DNA from: Sphingopyxis sp. JAI128
GTDB taxonomy: Bacteria > Pseudomonadota > Alphaproteobacteria > Sphingomonadales > Sphingomonadaceae
Direction: 5' to 3'
DNA length: 64,000 nt
Assembly: GCF_014207235.1 (NCBI RefSeq)
Contig: NZ_JACHDA010000004.1
Span: 248,001-312,000 of the forward strand
Below, piece by piece: positions 1 through 8,129 of the stretch (positions within the stretch are counted from its first letter, which is position 1; the number at the start of each line of letters is the position of its first letter). Both the position numbers and the translations under genes were made by a program. The notes beneath the pieces are model-generated. The model searched no databases. It worked only from the letters and a program-made list of their open reading frames with translations, and was not told the DNA's origin.

Positions 1-154
1 CAACGCGTTTTTGCCAGACGGCACTGACACGCAGAAAGCGGACATGCCCGTGCGTGCGAACGAAGATTTCATGGTCCTGGAACAGCGCGGATACGCGCTG
101 GCGCCAGTGGCGCAGGCCCGTCGTTTTGGAAGACAAGTCACGACCCCGTCTTAG
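1..154 (+). CDS. 3' end of an unidentified gene (partial)
   Basis: An open frame enters from the left edge, reads about 50 codons with the neighbourhood's codon use, and stops with TAG at 152-154. The visible C-terminus contains EDFMVLEQRGYALAP and ends in VTTPS. The residue mix looks like real protein rather than a shadow frame. I do not recognise the family from this fragment, and the bulk of the gene lies outside the window. The next 210 bases up to the following start are non-coding apart from a small inverted repeat. Confidence 0.5.
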   Translation, partial: NAFLPDGTDTQKADMPVRANEDFMVLEQRGYALAPVAQARRFGRQVTTPS

Positions 155-286
155 TTTTATGGAGCCCTCCGCCCCGACTTGGATGGCGCCTTATCAGCGA
201 GATCGCGACTCCGCGAATCTTTGGGCTGCGAGTCGGGGCGAGTCGAACCCATCATGCGGTGAACGGTGTCAAGATGGGCGAATGCT

Positions 287-307
287 GCCATTTATGCAGT
301 AAATGGC
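287..307. promoter_or_regulatory. 8-bp perfect inverted repeat upstream of the methyltransferase
   Basis: GCCATTTA (287-294), a five-base spacer TGCAG, and TAAATGGC (300-307) form a perfect inverted repeat 60 bases before the ATG at 367. It could be a regulator operator or the terminator hairpin of the preceding gene. No T-run follows it, and a TTGACG hexamer lies just downstream at 328-333, which makes an operator slightly more likely. Confidence 0.35.
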
Positions 308-366
308 GCGCGAATCGGCCAAATTCATTGACGGCTTGCTTACCATTTTTGGCTAGGTCTAAGCGG

Positions 367-1773
367 ATGAATATCATGGCCGAATCCGCTCCTTCCGGTC
401 CCGCCGAATCGGCGATCGACCCGCTCGCAAAGGCCGGCGCGCGGCCGCGCTCGGCGGTCAGCGCGGGGGTGGGTATCGTCGGGCTGGCGGGGCTTGTCGC
501 CTATCTGTCGATCGCCCGTTTCGCGCCCGACATCGCGGCCTTCCTCGGAATCGACTGGGGCGACCGCGGGCGGATGGACGGGCCCAGTTCGGCGATCGCG
601 AGCGTGCTCGCCTGCGGCTTGCCGATGGTGCTGTGGTCGGTGCTGGTCGACAAGGTGCACCGCAATCCGTCGACGGGGATCGACTGGTCGCTGCGCCGTC
701 CGTGGCGCGAAACGATCGATATCAGCCTGACCAAGCTCGCCGGCATGTGGGCGACCTGGGGGCTGATCGCGCTCATCTATGCGACGATGCGCTATTATTG
801 GGAGGGCAATTACGCCTTTTCGATGAACCTGCTCGAAACGGTTGCGCCCTGGCTGCTGCTCGTCTCGGTGCCCTATATGCTGTGGCTCGACCGCCGCATG
901 GTCGAACCGCGCGACGGATGCTGGCAATTCGGCCGCTGGCTGATCGCACCGGGGCAGCCGGTCGATGGCCGCGCGATCGGCCATCACCTGCGCGCCTGGG
1001 CGGTGAAAGGGTTTTTCACGGCCTTCATGCTGTCGATCGTGCCGGGGAATTTCTCCTCACTGGTCACGGTGCCGATGAGCGAGGTGTTCGCGAACCCCTA
1101 TATGACCGGCATCTGGGCGATCAATTTCCTCTATCTGGTCGACGTCCATATCGCGACCGTCGGCTATATCCTGACGTTGAAGCCGCTCGACGCGCATATC
1201 CGCACCGCCAACCCCTATGGCATGGCATGGGTCGCCGCGCTCGTCTGTTACCCGCCCTTCATCCTGATGAACGGCGGCCCGCTCGACTATCAAGTGAACG
1301 GGTCGGACTGGGGCTATTGGCTCCAAGGACACGACCTTCTGATGATCCTTTGGGGGATCGTGCTCGTCGGCCTGACCGCGGTCTACAGCTGGGCGACGAT
1401 GGCGTTTGGCATTCGCTTTTCGAACCTGACGCACCGCGGCGTGATCACGCACGGGCCGTACAAATATACGCGCCACCCGGCCTATATTTCCAAGAATTTG
1501 AGCTGGTGGGTCGGCTCGCTCCCCTTCCTCGTCACCGCAGGGGGCTGGGTCGAGGGCGCGCGCAACGTCGTGCTGCTCGGCCTCGTCAGCGGCGTCTATT
1601 ATTGGCGCGCCAAGACCGAGGAGAAGCATCTCCTCGCCGATCCCGCCTATGTCGCCTACTGGAACTGGGCGCAGGACAATGCGCTGGTCCCGCGCTTCTT
1701 CGCCAGGTTGACGGGCCGCAAGCGCCCGCTGGTCCGGCTGGAGCCCGATCCGCGCGTCGGGCCGGTCGCCTGA
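367..1773 (+). CDS. Isoprenylcysteine carboxyl methyltransferase/phospholipid methyltransferase-like membrane protein
   Basis: This is a 468-residue polytopic membrane protein. Several hydrophobic segments span the N-terminal two thirds. The C-terminal part carries the ICMT/PEMT signature: GPYKYTRHPAYISK around residue 370, then KTEEKHLLADPAYVAYW, which is the SAM-binding region with the paired EE of this superfamily. Known members methylate isoprenylated cysteine, phosphatidylethanolamine or small membrane substrates using S-adenosylmethionine; the substrate here cannot be read from sequence. The reading frame is open from 259, but the protein-like sequence begins at the ATG at 367 (another ATG is at 376). 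It is longer than minimal ICMT proteins because of its extra N-terminal membrane domain. It converges on a TonB receptor across a strong hairpin terminator. Confidence 0.75.
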   Translation: MNIMAESAPSGPAESAIDPLAKAGARPRSAVSAGVGIVGLAGLVAYLSIARFAPDIAAFLGIDWGDRGRMDGPSSAIASVLACGLPMVLWSVLVDKVHRNPSTGIDWSLRRPWRETIDISLTKLAGMWATWGLIALIYATMRYYWEGNYAFSMNLLETVAPWLLLVSVPYMLWLDRRMVEPRDGCWQFGRWLIAPGQPVDGRAIGHHLRAWAVKGFFTAFMLSIVPGNFSSLVTVPMSEVFANPYMTGIWAINFLYLVDVHIATVGYILTLKPLDAHIRTANPYGMAWVAALVCYPPFILMNGGPLDYQVNGSDWGYWLQGHDLLMILWGIVLVGLTAVYSWATMAFGIRFSNLTHRGVITHGPYKYTRHPAYISKNLSWWVGSLPFLVTAGGWVEGARNVVLLGLVSGVYYWRAKTEEKHLLADPAYVAYWNWAQDNALVPRFFARLTGRKRPLVRLEPDPRVGPVA

Positions 1774-1774
1774 T

Positions 1775-1800
1775 CCGCGCGGGAGAAACCTCCCGCGCGG
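1775..1800. terminator. Bidirectional hairpin terminator
   Basis: CCGCGCGGGAG (1775-1785), loop AAAC, CTCCCGCGCGG (1790-1800): a perfect 11-bp stem in the 39-base gap between two convergent genes. It has no T-run on either side, as is common in high-GC genomes. Confidence 0.75.
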
Positions 1801-1812
1801 CCAGGTCATGCG

Positions 1813-4071
1813 TCAGAATTTGAAGCCTGCCTCGATCCCGTAGATGCGGGGTTCGTTGACGTAGCTGGTCAGATTGTTGAAATCGATGCCGCCGGTCGGC
1901 GATTCATCGCCCGTGATGTTGCGCACGAAGCCGGCAATGTCGAAGCGGTCGGTCTTGTAACCGACGCGGACGCCGCCCTCGATCAGCTTGTCGTCCGAAA
2001 ATTCGACCGAGCGATAGAGGAAGAACTGGACCTTCGAGCGGTAGTACCAGTCGGTGAAGGCATAGATCGCGCCGGCACCGACGGGGATTTCATAACCCGC
2101 CGTTGCGTTGAGCGTCCATTTCGGCGACTGCGGCAATTGGTTGCCGTCGATCGAGAAGATGCCCGGGCTGCCGGCGCGCGGCGGGTCGAGCACCGTGCAC
2201 GGCGTCGCCGAGCCGCAGCCCGCGACGAAGGCATTGGCATCGTCGATCTCGGCGATGTTCCACGCGCCGCCGACCGAAAAGGTCAGGCCCTTTGCGGGGG
2301 CCGCCTGCAACTCGGCTTCGATGCCATGGCCCTTTGCATCGACGTTAAGCAGGCTCGCGACGTTCGACGTGCCGCCAACCGCGGTCAGCTGAAGATCCTT
2401 GGTGTCGAAATAATAGCCGGTCAGGTTGAAGCGGACACGGTTGTCGAGGAAGGCGGTCTTGATCCCCGCTTCATAGGACATCGTCTCTTCCTGATCGGCG
2501 GTCGAGATAACGCGCGAGAAGGTCAGGCGGCCCTGCACCGACGGCGCGCGATAGCCGCGCGCGACGCGCGCGTAGAGCGTCACCGCGTCCGACGCTTCAT
2601 AGGTCGCGCTGGCGTCCCACGTCAGCAGCTTGCCCTTGACCTTGGCGGCCTGCGGCGGAACCGGCGTGTTCGGGTTGACGACGAAGTCGGGGCGCGTCTC
2701 GACGGGGCGCGAGGCGACGAAATCGCGCGTGTCATGATTGTAGCGCGCACCGGCCTGCAGCTTGAAGCCATTGTCGAATTCATAATTGACCGATCCGAAG
2801 ATGCCATAGGCTTCGCTGTCCTGGCGCTGGATCGCGATTGCCGACGGGGTGGCGTCGGTCGGGCCGCCGAACTCGAAGCTCGAAATGTCGAGCTTTTCGT
2901 CGAAATAGAAGGCGCCGAACTGATAGCCGAGCCCGCCGCTGTTGTTCGACGCGACGCGGAACTCCTGCGTGAACTGGTCGAGGCTCGGCACATTGTCCTG
3001 GCTCTGCGCCTGGAACGGGATGAGGCCCGGGCCCGATTCGGGCAGGAAGACCGCGCCGAAGCCGCCGTCGATATCGCCGCGGCTGCGGAAATTGCCGTTC
3101 CAATAGGATGTGATCGAGTAAGCCGTCACCGGCCCGAAATCATATTCGAGGTTCAGCCCGACGTTATAGGTGTTGAGCTTCTGGAAATTGATCCCGTCCT
3201 GCCACACCTTGTCGCGTTCGAATTCGGTGCCCGCGCCGCCGAGGCCGACGAGCTTGTTGCTGCCCGGCAGCTGCGTATTGGCGCGGAAGATGATCGCCGA
3301 ACCGTCATAGACGCGGACCTGCCCGGTCACACGGCCGGTGAAGGGACCATTTTCATATTGCAGCTGAAGCCGTGCGGCGATGTCGTCATAGCCGCCAAGA
3401 TCATTCTTGTCCGTGGTCGCGATATTGTCGACCCAGTCGTTGCGATGCTGGTAGATACCCGAAAGACGGACCGAGAAGCCATTGTCGTCGGCGGCACCCG
3501 CCGCGACTTCGACCTGGCTGGTGCCGTAGCGGCCATAGGAGACGCGGGCGTAGCCGCCGGTCTTGCCGGGCTTGACGGTGTCGAACTTGACGATGCCCGC
3601 CGGCGTGTTGCGGCCGAACAGCGTGCCCTGCGGCCCGCGGAGGACTTCGACGCGGTCGAGGTCGAAGATCGGAAAGCCCTTGAGGATCGGATTTTCGAGG
3701 ACGACGTCGTCATAGACGAGGCTGACCGGCTGCGACGCGTTAAGGTCGAAGTCGGTGTTGCCGAGACCGCGGATATAGAAGCGCGGAAAGGTGCGGCCGA
3801 ACGAGCTTTCGATGTTCAGGCTTGGAACGCGGCCCGCGAGCACGCGGACATCCGACCCGGTCGAGGTGATCGCGCCGAGCGTATCGCCCGCCAGCACCGA
3901 GACGGCAACGGGCACGTCCTGCAGGCTTTCCTCGCGGCGCTGCGCGGTGACGACGATGTCGCCGAGACCGCCCTCTTCGGCGGCGGGGGCTTCCTGTGCC
4001 GCAGCGGGGGCGGCCCAGCTGCCGGCGGCGAGGACAAAGCTTATAGCAATAGCGGAAGGAAAGTGGCGCAT
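1813..4071 (-). CDS. TonB-dependent outer-membrane receptor
   Basis: This 752-residue protein has a Sec signal peptide (MRHFPSAIAISF... to the PAAAQ cleavage region), a TonB-box-like segment around DIVVTAQRREESLQDVPVAVSV, a plug domain with LEVLRGPQGTLFGRNTPAG-type residues (RVEVLRGPQGTLFGRN), and a long beta-barrel ending in an aromatic residue (GIEAGFKF). The start at 4071 was chosen because the signal peptide begins there; the frame is open further upstream to 4146 but without export character. TonB receptors of this type import scarce nutrients (iron chelates, sugars, aromatics). No neighbour identifies the ligand: the genes on either side are a membrane methyltransferase and gshA. Confidence 0.9.
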   Translation of the reverse strand: MRHFPSAIAISFVLAAGSWAAPAAAQEAPAAEEGGLGDIVVTAQRREESLQDVPVAVSVLAGDTLGAITSTGSDVRVLAGRVPSLNIESSFGRTFPRFYIRGLGNTDFDLNASQPVSLVYDDVVLENPILKGFPIFDLDRVEVLRGPQGTLFGRNTPAGIVKFDTVKPGKTGGYARVSYGRYGTSQVEVAAGAADDNGFSVRLSGIYQHRNDWVDNIATTDKNDLGGYDDIAARLQLQYENGPFTGRVTGQVRVYDGSAIIFRANTQLPGSNKLVGLGGAGTEFERDKVWQDGINFQKLNTYNVGLNLEYDFGPVTAYSITSYWNGNFRSRGDIDGGFGAVFLPESGPGLIPFQAQSQDNVPSLDQFTQEFRVASNNSGGLGYQFGAFYFDEKLDISSFEFGGPTDATPSAIAIQRQDSEAYGIFGSVNYEFDNGFKLQAGARYNHDTRDFVASRPVETRPDFVVNPNTPVPPQAAKVKGKLLTWDASATYEASDAVTLYARVARGYRAPSVQGRLTFSRVISTADQEETMSYEAGIKTAFLDNRVRFNLTGYYFDTKDLQLTAVGGTSNVASLLNVDAKGHGIEAELQAAPAKGLTFSVGGAWNIAEIDDANAFVAGCGSATPCTVLDPPRAGSPGIFSIDGNQLPQSPKWTLNATAGYEIPVGAGAIYAFTDWYYRSKVQFFLYRSVEFSDDKLIEGGVRVGYKTDRFDIAGFVRNITGDESPTGGIDFNNLTSYVNEPRIYGIEAGFKF

Positions 4072-4237
4072 GGCGAGCTTCCTGAAAGATGTGACGATGG
4101 GAGAGGTGCGAAAACAACCGCTCTTTGGCTTTCCGCGCGTGCGCAATCAATCGCGGAAGCGCGCGCCGCTGACTTTCGTGGCAGCAGTGTTGCGCATTTG
4201 CTGCACTTTTGCGCGCGTGGATTATGCCTTCCTTCGT

Positions 4238-4332
4238 CAGTCCCGCGACAGCGGGAACCCAGTGACGACCGTGCGATACGGCGCTGCCGCGTCGGCTTTT
4301 ATTTGGGCCGGGCTCCCGCTTTCGCGGGACTG
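4238..4332. repeat. REP-like element: two inverted copies of a 23-base palindromic unit
   Basis: Bases 4238-4260 hold a palindromic unit with core TCCCGCGACAGCGGGA. Bases 4310-4332 hold the same unit in opposite orientation, with core TCCCGCTTTCGCGGGA. The reverse complement of the second matches the first at all but two of 23 positions. Each unit can fold by itself and the pair can fold together. It lies between the gshA stop and the receptor start, as extragenic palindromic repeats typically do, and may end gshA transcription. Confidence 0.65.
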
Positions 4333-4344
4333 GCGAGGTGGATT

Positions 4345-5718
4345 TTAAAAGCTCAGCTCATCGTAGATTTTCGACAAATCGCCGCCCCACGGCCCTTCGT
4401 AGCGGTCGAGCAGGTCGTGCGCGGGGGATTTGCCGCTCTTGGCGATGCGGCGGAGCGGTTCGAGGAAGCCGACTTCATTGTCGCCCATCGAATTGACCTC
4501 GCCGCGCGCCGCGAGGCCCGCGGCGGCGATATCGAGGACGCGATGCGCGAGTTCGCCGACCGTGCCGCCTCCGGGCGCGGGGGCGTCGAGGCCTTCGTTG
4601 GGCACCGCGTCGCGGAGCGCCTGCTGTTCTTCGATGCTCCAACCCTTCACAAGATCCCAAGCGGCATCGAGTGCGCCCTGGTCGTAAAGGAGGCCGACCC
4701 ACAGCGCCGGGAGCGCGCAGATGCGGTTCCACGGGCCGCCGTCGGCACCGCGCATTTCGAGGAAGCTCTTGAGCCGCACCTCGGGAAAGGCGGTCGACAG
4801 ATGGTCGGTCCAGTCGGAGAGGCGGGGCTTCTCGCCGGGTAGCGCGGGCAGTTCGCCCTTCAGGAAGTCGCGGAAGCTCTGCCCCGCGGCGTCGATATAT
4901 TTGCCGTCGCGGAAGACGAAATACATCGGCACGTCGAGCATATAGTCGACATAGCGTTCGTAGCCGAAGCCCTGGTCGAACACGAAGGGCAGCATGCCGG
5001 TGCGCGCGGGGTCGGTGTCGGTCCAGATATGGCTGCGGTACGACATATAGCCGTTGGGCTTGCCCTCGGTGAAGGGCGAGGAGGCGAAGAGCGCGGTCGC
5101 GAGCGGCTGGAGCGCAAGCGATACCCGGAACTTCTGCACCATGTCGGCCTCGCTCGCATAATCGAGGTTGGTCTGGATCGTGCAGGTGCGCAGCATCATG
5201 TCGAGGCCGAGACCGCCTACGCGCGGCATATGCTCGAGCATGATCTTGTAGCGCCCCTTGGGCATGATCGGCAGTTCGGCGCGCGTCTTGTCGGGCCACA
5301 TGCCGAGGCCGAGGAAGCCGAGCCCGAGTTCGGCGCCGACCTCTTTCACCTGCTTCAAATGCCGACCGGTTTCGGCGCAGGTCTGATGGAGATTTTCGAG
5401 CGGCGCGCCGGACAGTTCCAACTGCCCCGCAGGCTCGAGGCTGACCGTGCCGTCGCTGCCGGCGAGCGCGATGACCTTGCCGCCCTCGATCACCGGTTCC
5501 CAGCCGAAGCGCGTGAGCGCCATCAACAGGTCGTGGATGCCGCCGGGTTCGTCATAGGAGGGCGCGCGGTGGTCGGCGGTGCGATAGACGAATTTCTCAT
5601 GTTCCGTCCCGATGCGCCATTGTTCGCGGGGTTTTTCGCCCTTGATCATGGGGGCCGCAAGCTGGTCGCGGTTTTCGACGATGGGATCGTGGCTGTCCGA
5701 AGCGGTGCGCGTGCTCAT
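4345..5718 (-). CDS. gshA: Glutamate-cysteine ligase, plant/alphaproteobacterial type
   Basis: This cytoplasmic enzyme joins glutamate and cysteine with ATP, the first step of glutathione synthesis. It is about 457 residues, the usual length for the GCS2-type ligase of alphaproteobacteria and plants. Visible family features are WRIGTEHEKFVY near the N-terminus, MLRTCTIQTNLDYASE in the centre, and MSYRSHIWTDTDPARTGMLPFVF further on. The start at 5718 (MSTRTASD) was chosen because it resembles the family N-terminus; an in-frame ATG three codons upstream at 5727 is possible, and neither has a clear Shine-Dalgarno. Only 42 bases separate it from the surface-protein gene upstream on the same strand. 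Confidence 0.93.
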   Translation of the reverse strand: MSTRTASDSHDPIVENRDQLAAPMIKGEKPREQWRIGTEHEKFVYRTADHRAPSYDEPGGIHDLLMALTRFGWEPVIEGGKVIALAGSDGTVSLEPAGQLELSGAPLENLHQTCAETGRHLKQVKEVGAELGLGFLGLGMWPDKTRAELPIMPKGRYKIMLEHMPRVGGLGLDMMLRTCTIQTNLDYASEADMVQKFRVSLALQPLATALFASSPFTEGKPNGYMSYRSHIWTDTDPARTGMLPFVFDQGFGYERYVDYMLDVPMYFVFRDGKYIDAAGQSFRDFLKGELPALPGEKPRLSDWTDHLSTAFPEVRLKSFLEMRGADGGPWNRICALPALWVGLLYDQGALDAAWDLVKGWSIEEQQALRDAVPNEGLDAPAPGGGTVGELAHRVLDIAAAGLAARGEVNSMGDNEVGFLEPLRRIAKSGKSPAHDLLDRYEGPWGGDLSKIYDELSF

Positions 5719-5769
5719 TTCGCGCATTTAGACTATCCGGTATAGAATGCAATCGGGCTGTGAACGCCC

Positions 5770-8127
5770 CTATTCGACCATCGCACGCAGCTCGATCGCG
5801 AAGCTCGATCCCGGTGCCATCGTCCCCTGCGGGCGGACGCGCACATGCGTTACCGCGGGGTCGACGCCCTGAACATCGGGGGTGGGTGCATAGGTCCAGC
5901 TGGCACCGCCATCGTTCGAAAATTCCAGGTTATCGGCGGTGCTCGCGAGGCTGGTGAAGCCATAGCTGAGCCCGCTCGCGCCCGCCGCGAAGCGCACCGG
6001 GCCGGGCCCGGGGGCGAAGGTACCGACGAACAGTGCCAGATTCGCGGGGACCGCGTCGGTGACGACGACGCTGCCCGCCGTCGCCTGTGTCCCCGCCGGC
6101 GCGGTGACCGTCAGCGTGTAGGTGGCGAGACCGCCGGGGATCAGCTTGGGGTTGGCCGTGCCGTTGACGGGGTCGCTGTAGGCGAGCGAGGTCTTGGCGA
6201 TCGCGAGCGGCAGCACATAGGCATTGGTGTAGGTGCAGGTCGTCGGCATCGTGTTGCCCGCGATCGTCAGCGTGCGCCCGGTCGGGCCGTTGGCAAGCGG
6301 GCTGCCGCCGACGCATTCGACGCTTGCATTATAAAGCGCGGCGACCGCGCCGCCGCCCCATGTTTCGGCTGGCAAGGTGACGGTGTCGCCCGCGCGCATG
6401 GTAACATAGCTGCCCGTCGCCGCATTGGGCGCGGTCGAGGCGAAGCTGGCGTTCGCGGTGCCGCCGCTCGTCGTCGCGGCGGCGCTGTGTCCCGCCGTTG
6501 CGCCGCTCCATGCCTTGGCGAGACGGAGTTGCTGCGCGATGCGATTGTTGGTGAAGGTACAGATAATCGCGGTGTCGGCGGCGCTCACGGTCAGCAGATT
6601 GCCCGCGAGCGCGGCGGCATTGCCCGTGCACGCCAGCGCGGCATTATAATGCGCGGCGCTGCCGACCGAGAAGCTTTCCGACAGCGTTGCCGCCTCGGCG
6701 GCATAGACCGTGACCGCGGCGTTGGTGTCGGTTTCGTTCGCGGCGTTGGCGACCGACAGGAAGCTGGCATTGTTGATCAGGCCGGTGGTGGCGAGCGTGG
6801 CGGCGTCGGCGAGCTTCGCATTGGTCCATGTCTTGCGCAGGACCAGCGTCGCCGACTTGCGGCTGTTCGTCCAGGTGCAGGTGAGCGCGCTGCCCGAAGG
6901 CATGGTGACGGTGCGGCTGAGGCCGCTGCCCGACGTCGCGACGATGGCATTGTCGCTGTTGCGGCGGCATTCGAGGCTGGAATTATAGTTGGCGGCGCTG
7001 CCGCTGGCGAAGCTTTCGGTCAGCGTCAGCGTGCTTCCCGCGACCGCGATGCTGGTCGCGTTACTGCTGGCCCCGCCGACGGCCGAACTGCCGCCGACGG
7101 GCAGGAAGCCGCCCGCAATCGAAAGATTCACTGCATCGCCCGCGATTCCGTTGACCCACGCCTTGGCAAGGACGACGGGCGAATCATTGTCGGTGATCGT
7201 ATAGGTTGCGGCGGTGACCGCCGTGCCGCCGCAGCTTGTGGTGCTCGACAGCGTGTAGCCGGTACCGCCGGTCAACGCGATCTCGATCGTCTCGCTGCTC
7301 TCGGTGCCGGTATCGTCGGTGATGCTAATGCCCAAAGGCACAAGCGTGTTTGTATAGGTCCCCGCGGGCAGCGTCACCGTGAAATTCGCGGCGCCGTTCG
7401 GGGTCGTATAGTCGCTGCCGCGCGTCGCGGTTCCTCCGTTGATGCTGACATTGACCGTGCGTGCGGCAAAGAGCGTGCCGTTGACGCGCAGTTGAGGCAG
7501 ATTCGCGCTTGCGATCGATTCGACCCCCGAGGCGCTGGCGGTCGACAGCTCGACGAAGGGATTGAGCGTGATGCGGATGTCGTCGAGGAAATTGCCGATA
7601 CTGCCGGCATCGGTTGTGACGAACTGGACGCGCTGCACCCCCGACGCGCCGCTGTAGGTCGTGCTGCCGTTGTTGACATTCCAGACCTGGTTCGCGGTGG
7701 TCGACGATTGGGTCGCGAGGTTCTGGATCAGCGTGCCCGAACCATTTGCGATCTGGAAGCGCGCGGTCTGCGTCGCAGGGCCGCCGCTGCGCGCCCGGTG
7801 CGCGAAGGTCCAGCCGATCGGCTCGCCGCTGACCATGCAGATATTCTGGTAGAGCGCGCCCGGGTTATGCGCGTTCATTTCGGCGTGGACCGATCCGTCA
7901 TGGGAGGGGACGCCGTTGAACCCCGAATCCCACAGCTCGATCTGGCCCGAGGTCGATTCCCAGCCGGGCACCGAGCCATTGGCGTAAATTTCGTAATTGG
8001 CGCCGCCCGCGCCCTGCGGATTGTTCGATTCGAACGAGGGATTGACGATCACGCGCTGCGCCGCGGCCGGCACCGCGCCGAAGACGAGCGCGCAGGCGGC
8101 GAGCGCGGCGGTCGGGCGGGACCACAT
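5770..8127 (-). CDS. Exported repeat-domain surface protein (Calx-beta-like, three ~105-residue repeats, DUF11-type C-terminus)
   Basis: This is a 785-residue exported protein. After a signal peptide (to AAAQ, residue 24) comes a jelly-roll-like segment (25-190, NPSFES...), then a Calx-beta-like stretch ending TYTITDND (about 200-315). Three successive homologous repeats follow at about 317-424, 426-530 and 532-638. Each begins L.K.W..., contains a 'LTESF.SGSAA.YN..L.C' block, and ends 'CT.TN.R/Y'. The C-terminus (640-785) is DUF11-like, with AIAKTSLAYSDPVNGT and VVVTDAVPANLALFVG. No anchor motif is visible. It follows a second DUF11 protein after a 2-base gap, so the pair is probably translationally coupled. 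Function is unknown; an extracellular or adhesin-like role is inferred. Confidence 0.8.
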   Translation of the reverse strand: MWSRPTAALAACALVFGAVPAAAQRVIVNPSFESNNPQGAGGANYEIYANGSVPGWESTSGQIELWDSGFNGVPSHDGSVHAEMNAHNPGALYQNICMVSGEPIGWTFAHRARSGGPATQTARFQIANGSGTLIQNLATQSSTTANQVWNVNNGSTTYSGASGVQRVQFVTTDAGSIGNFLDDIRITLNPFVELSTASASGVESIASANLPQLRVNGTLFAARTVNVSINGGTATRGSDYTTPNGAANFTVTLPAGTYTNTLVPLGISITDDTGTESSETIEIALTGGTGYTLSSTTSCGGTAVTAATYTITDNDSPVVLAKAWVNGIAGDAVNLSIAGGFLPVGGSSAVGGASSNATSIAVAGSTLTLTESFASGSAANYNSSLECRRNSDNAIVATSGSGLSRTVTMPSGSALTCTWTNSRKSATLVLRKTWTNAKLADAATLATTGLINNASFLSVANAANETDTNAAVTVYAAEAATLSESFSVGSAAHYNAALACTGNAAALAGNLLTVSAADTAIICTFTNNRIAQQLRLAKAWSGATAGHSAAATTSGGTANASFASTAPNAATGSYVTMRAGDTVTLPAETWGGGAVAALYNASVECVGGSPLANGPTGRTLTIAGNTMPTTCTYTNAYVLPLAIAKTSLAYSDPVNGTANPKLIPGGLATYTLTVTAPAGTQATAGSVVVTDAVPANLALFVGTFAPGPGPVRFAAGASGLSYGFTSLASTADNLEFSNDGGASWTYAPTPDVQGVDPAVTHVRVRPQGTMAPGSSFAIELRAMVE

Positions 8128-8129
8128 CG

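Noticed and set aside
54..302. 82-codon frame near the left edge
   Set aside because: It overlaps the better-coded partial gene ending at 154 and has Trp/Arg/Ser-rich, non-protein-like composition.
2137..4842. Open plus-strand frame of about 900 codons antisense to the TonB receptor and gshA
   Set aside because: Its protein is Arg/Ala/Asp-rich low-complexity with no domain, as expected for the shadow of high-GC genes on the other strand.
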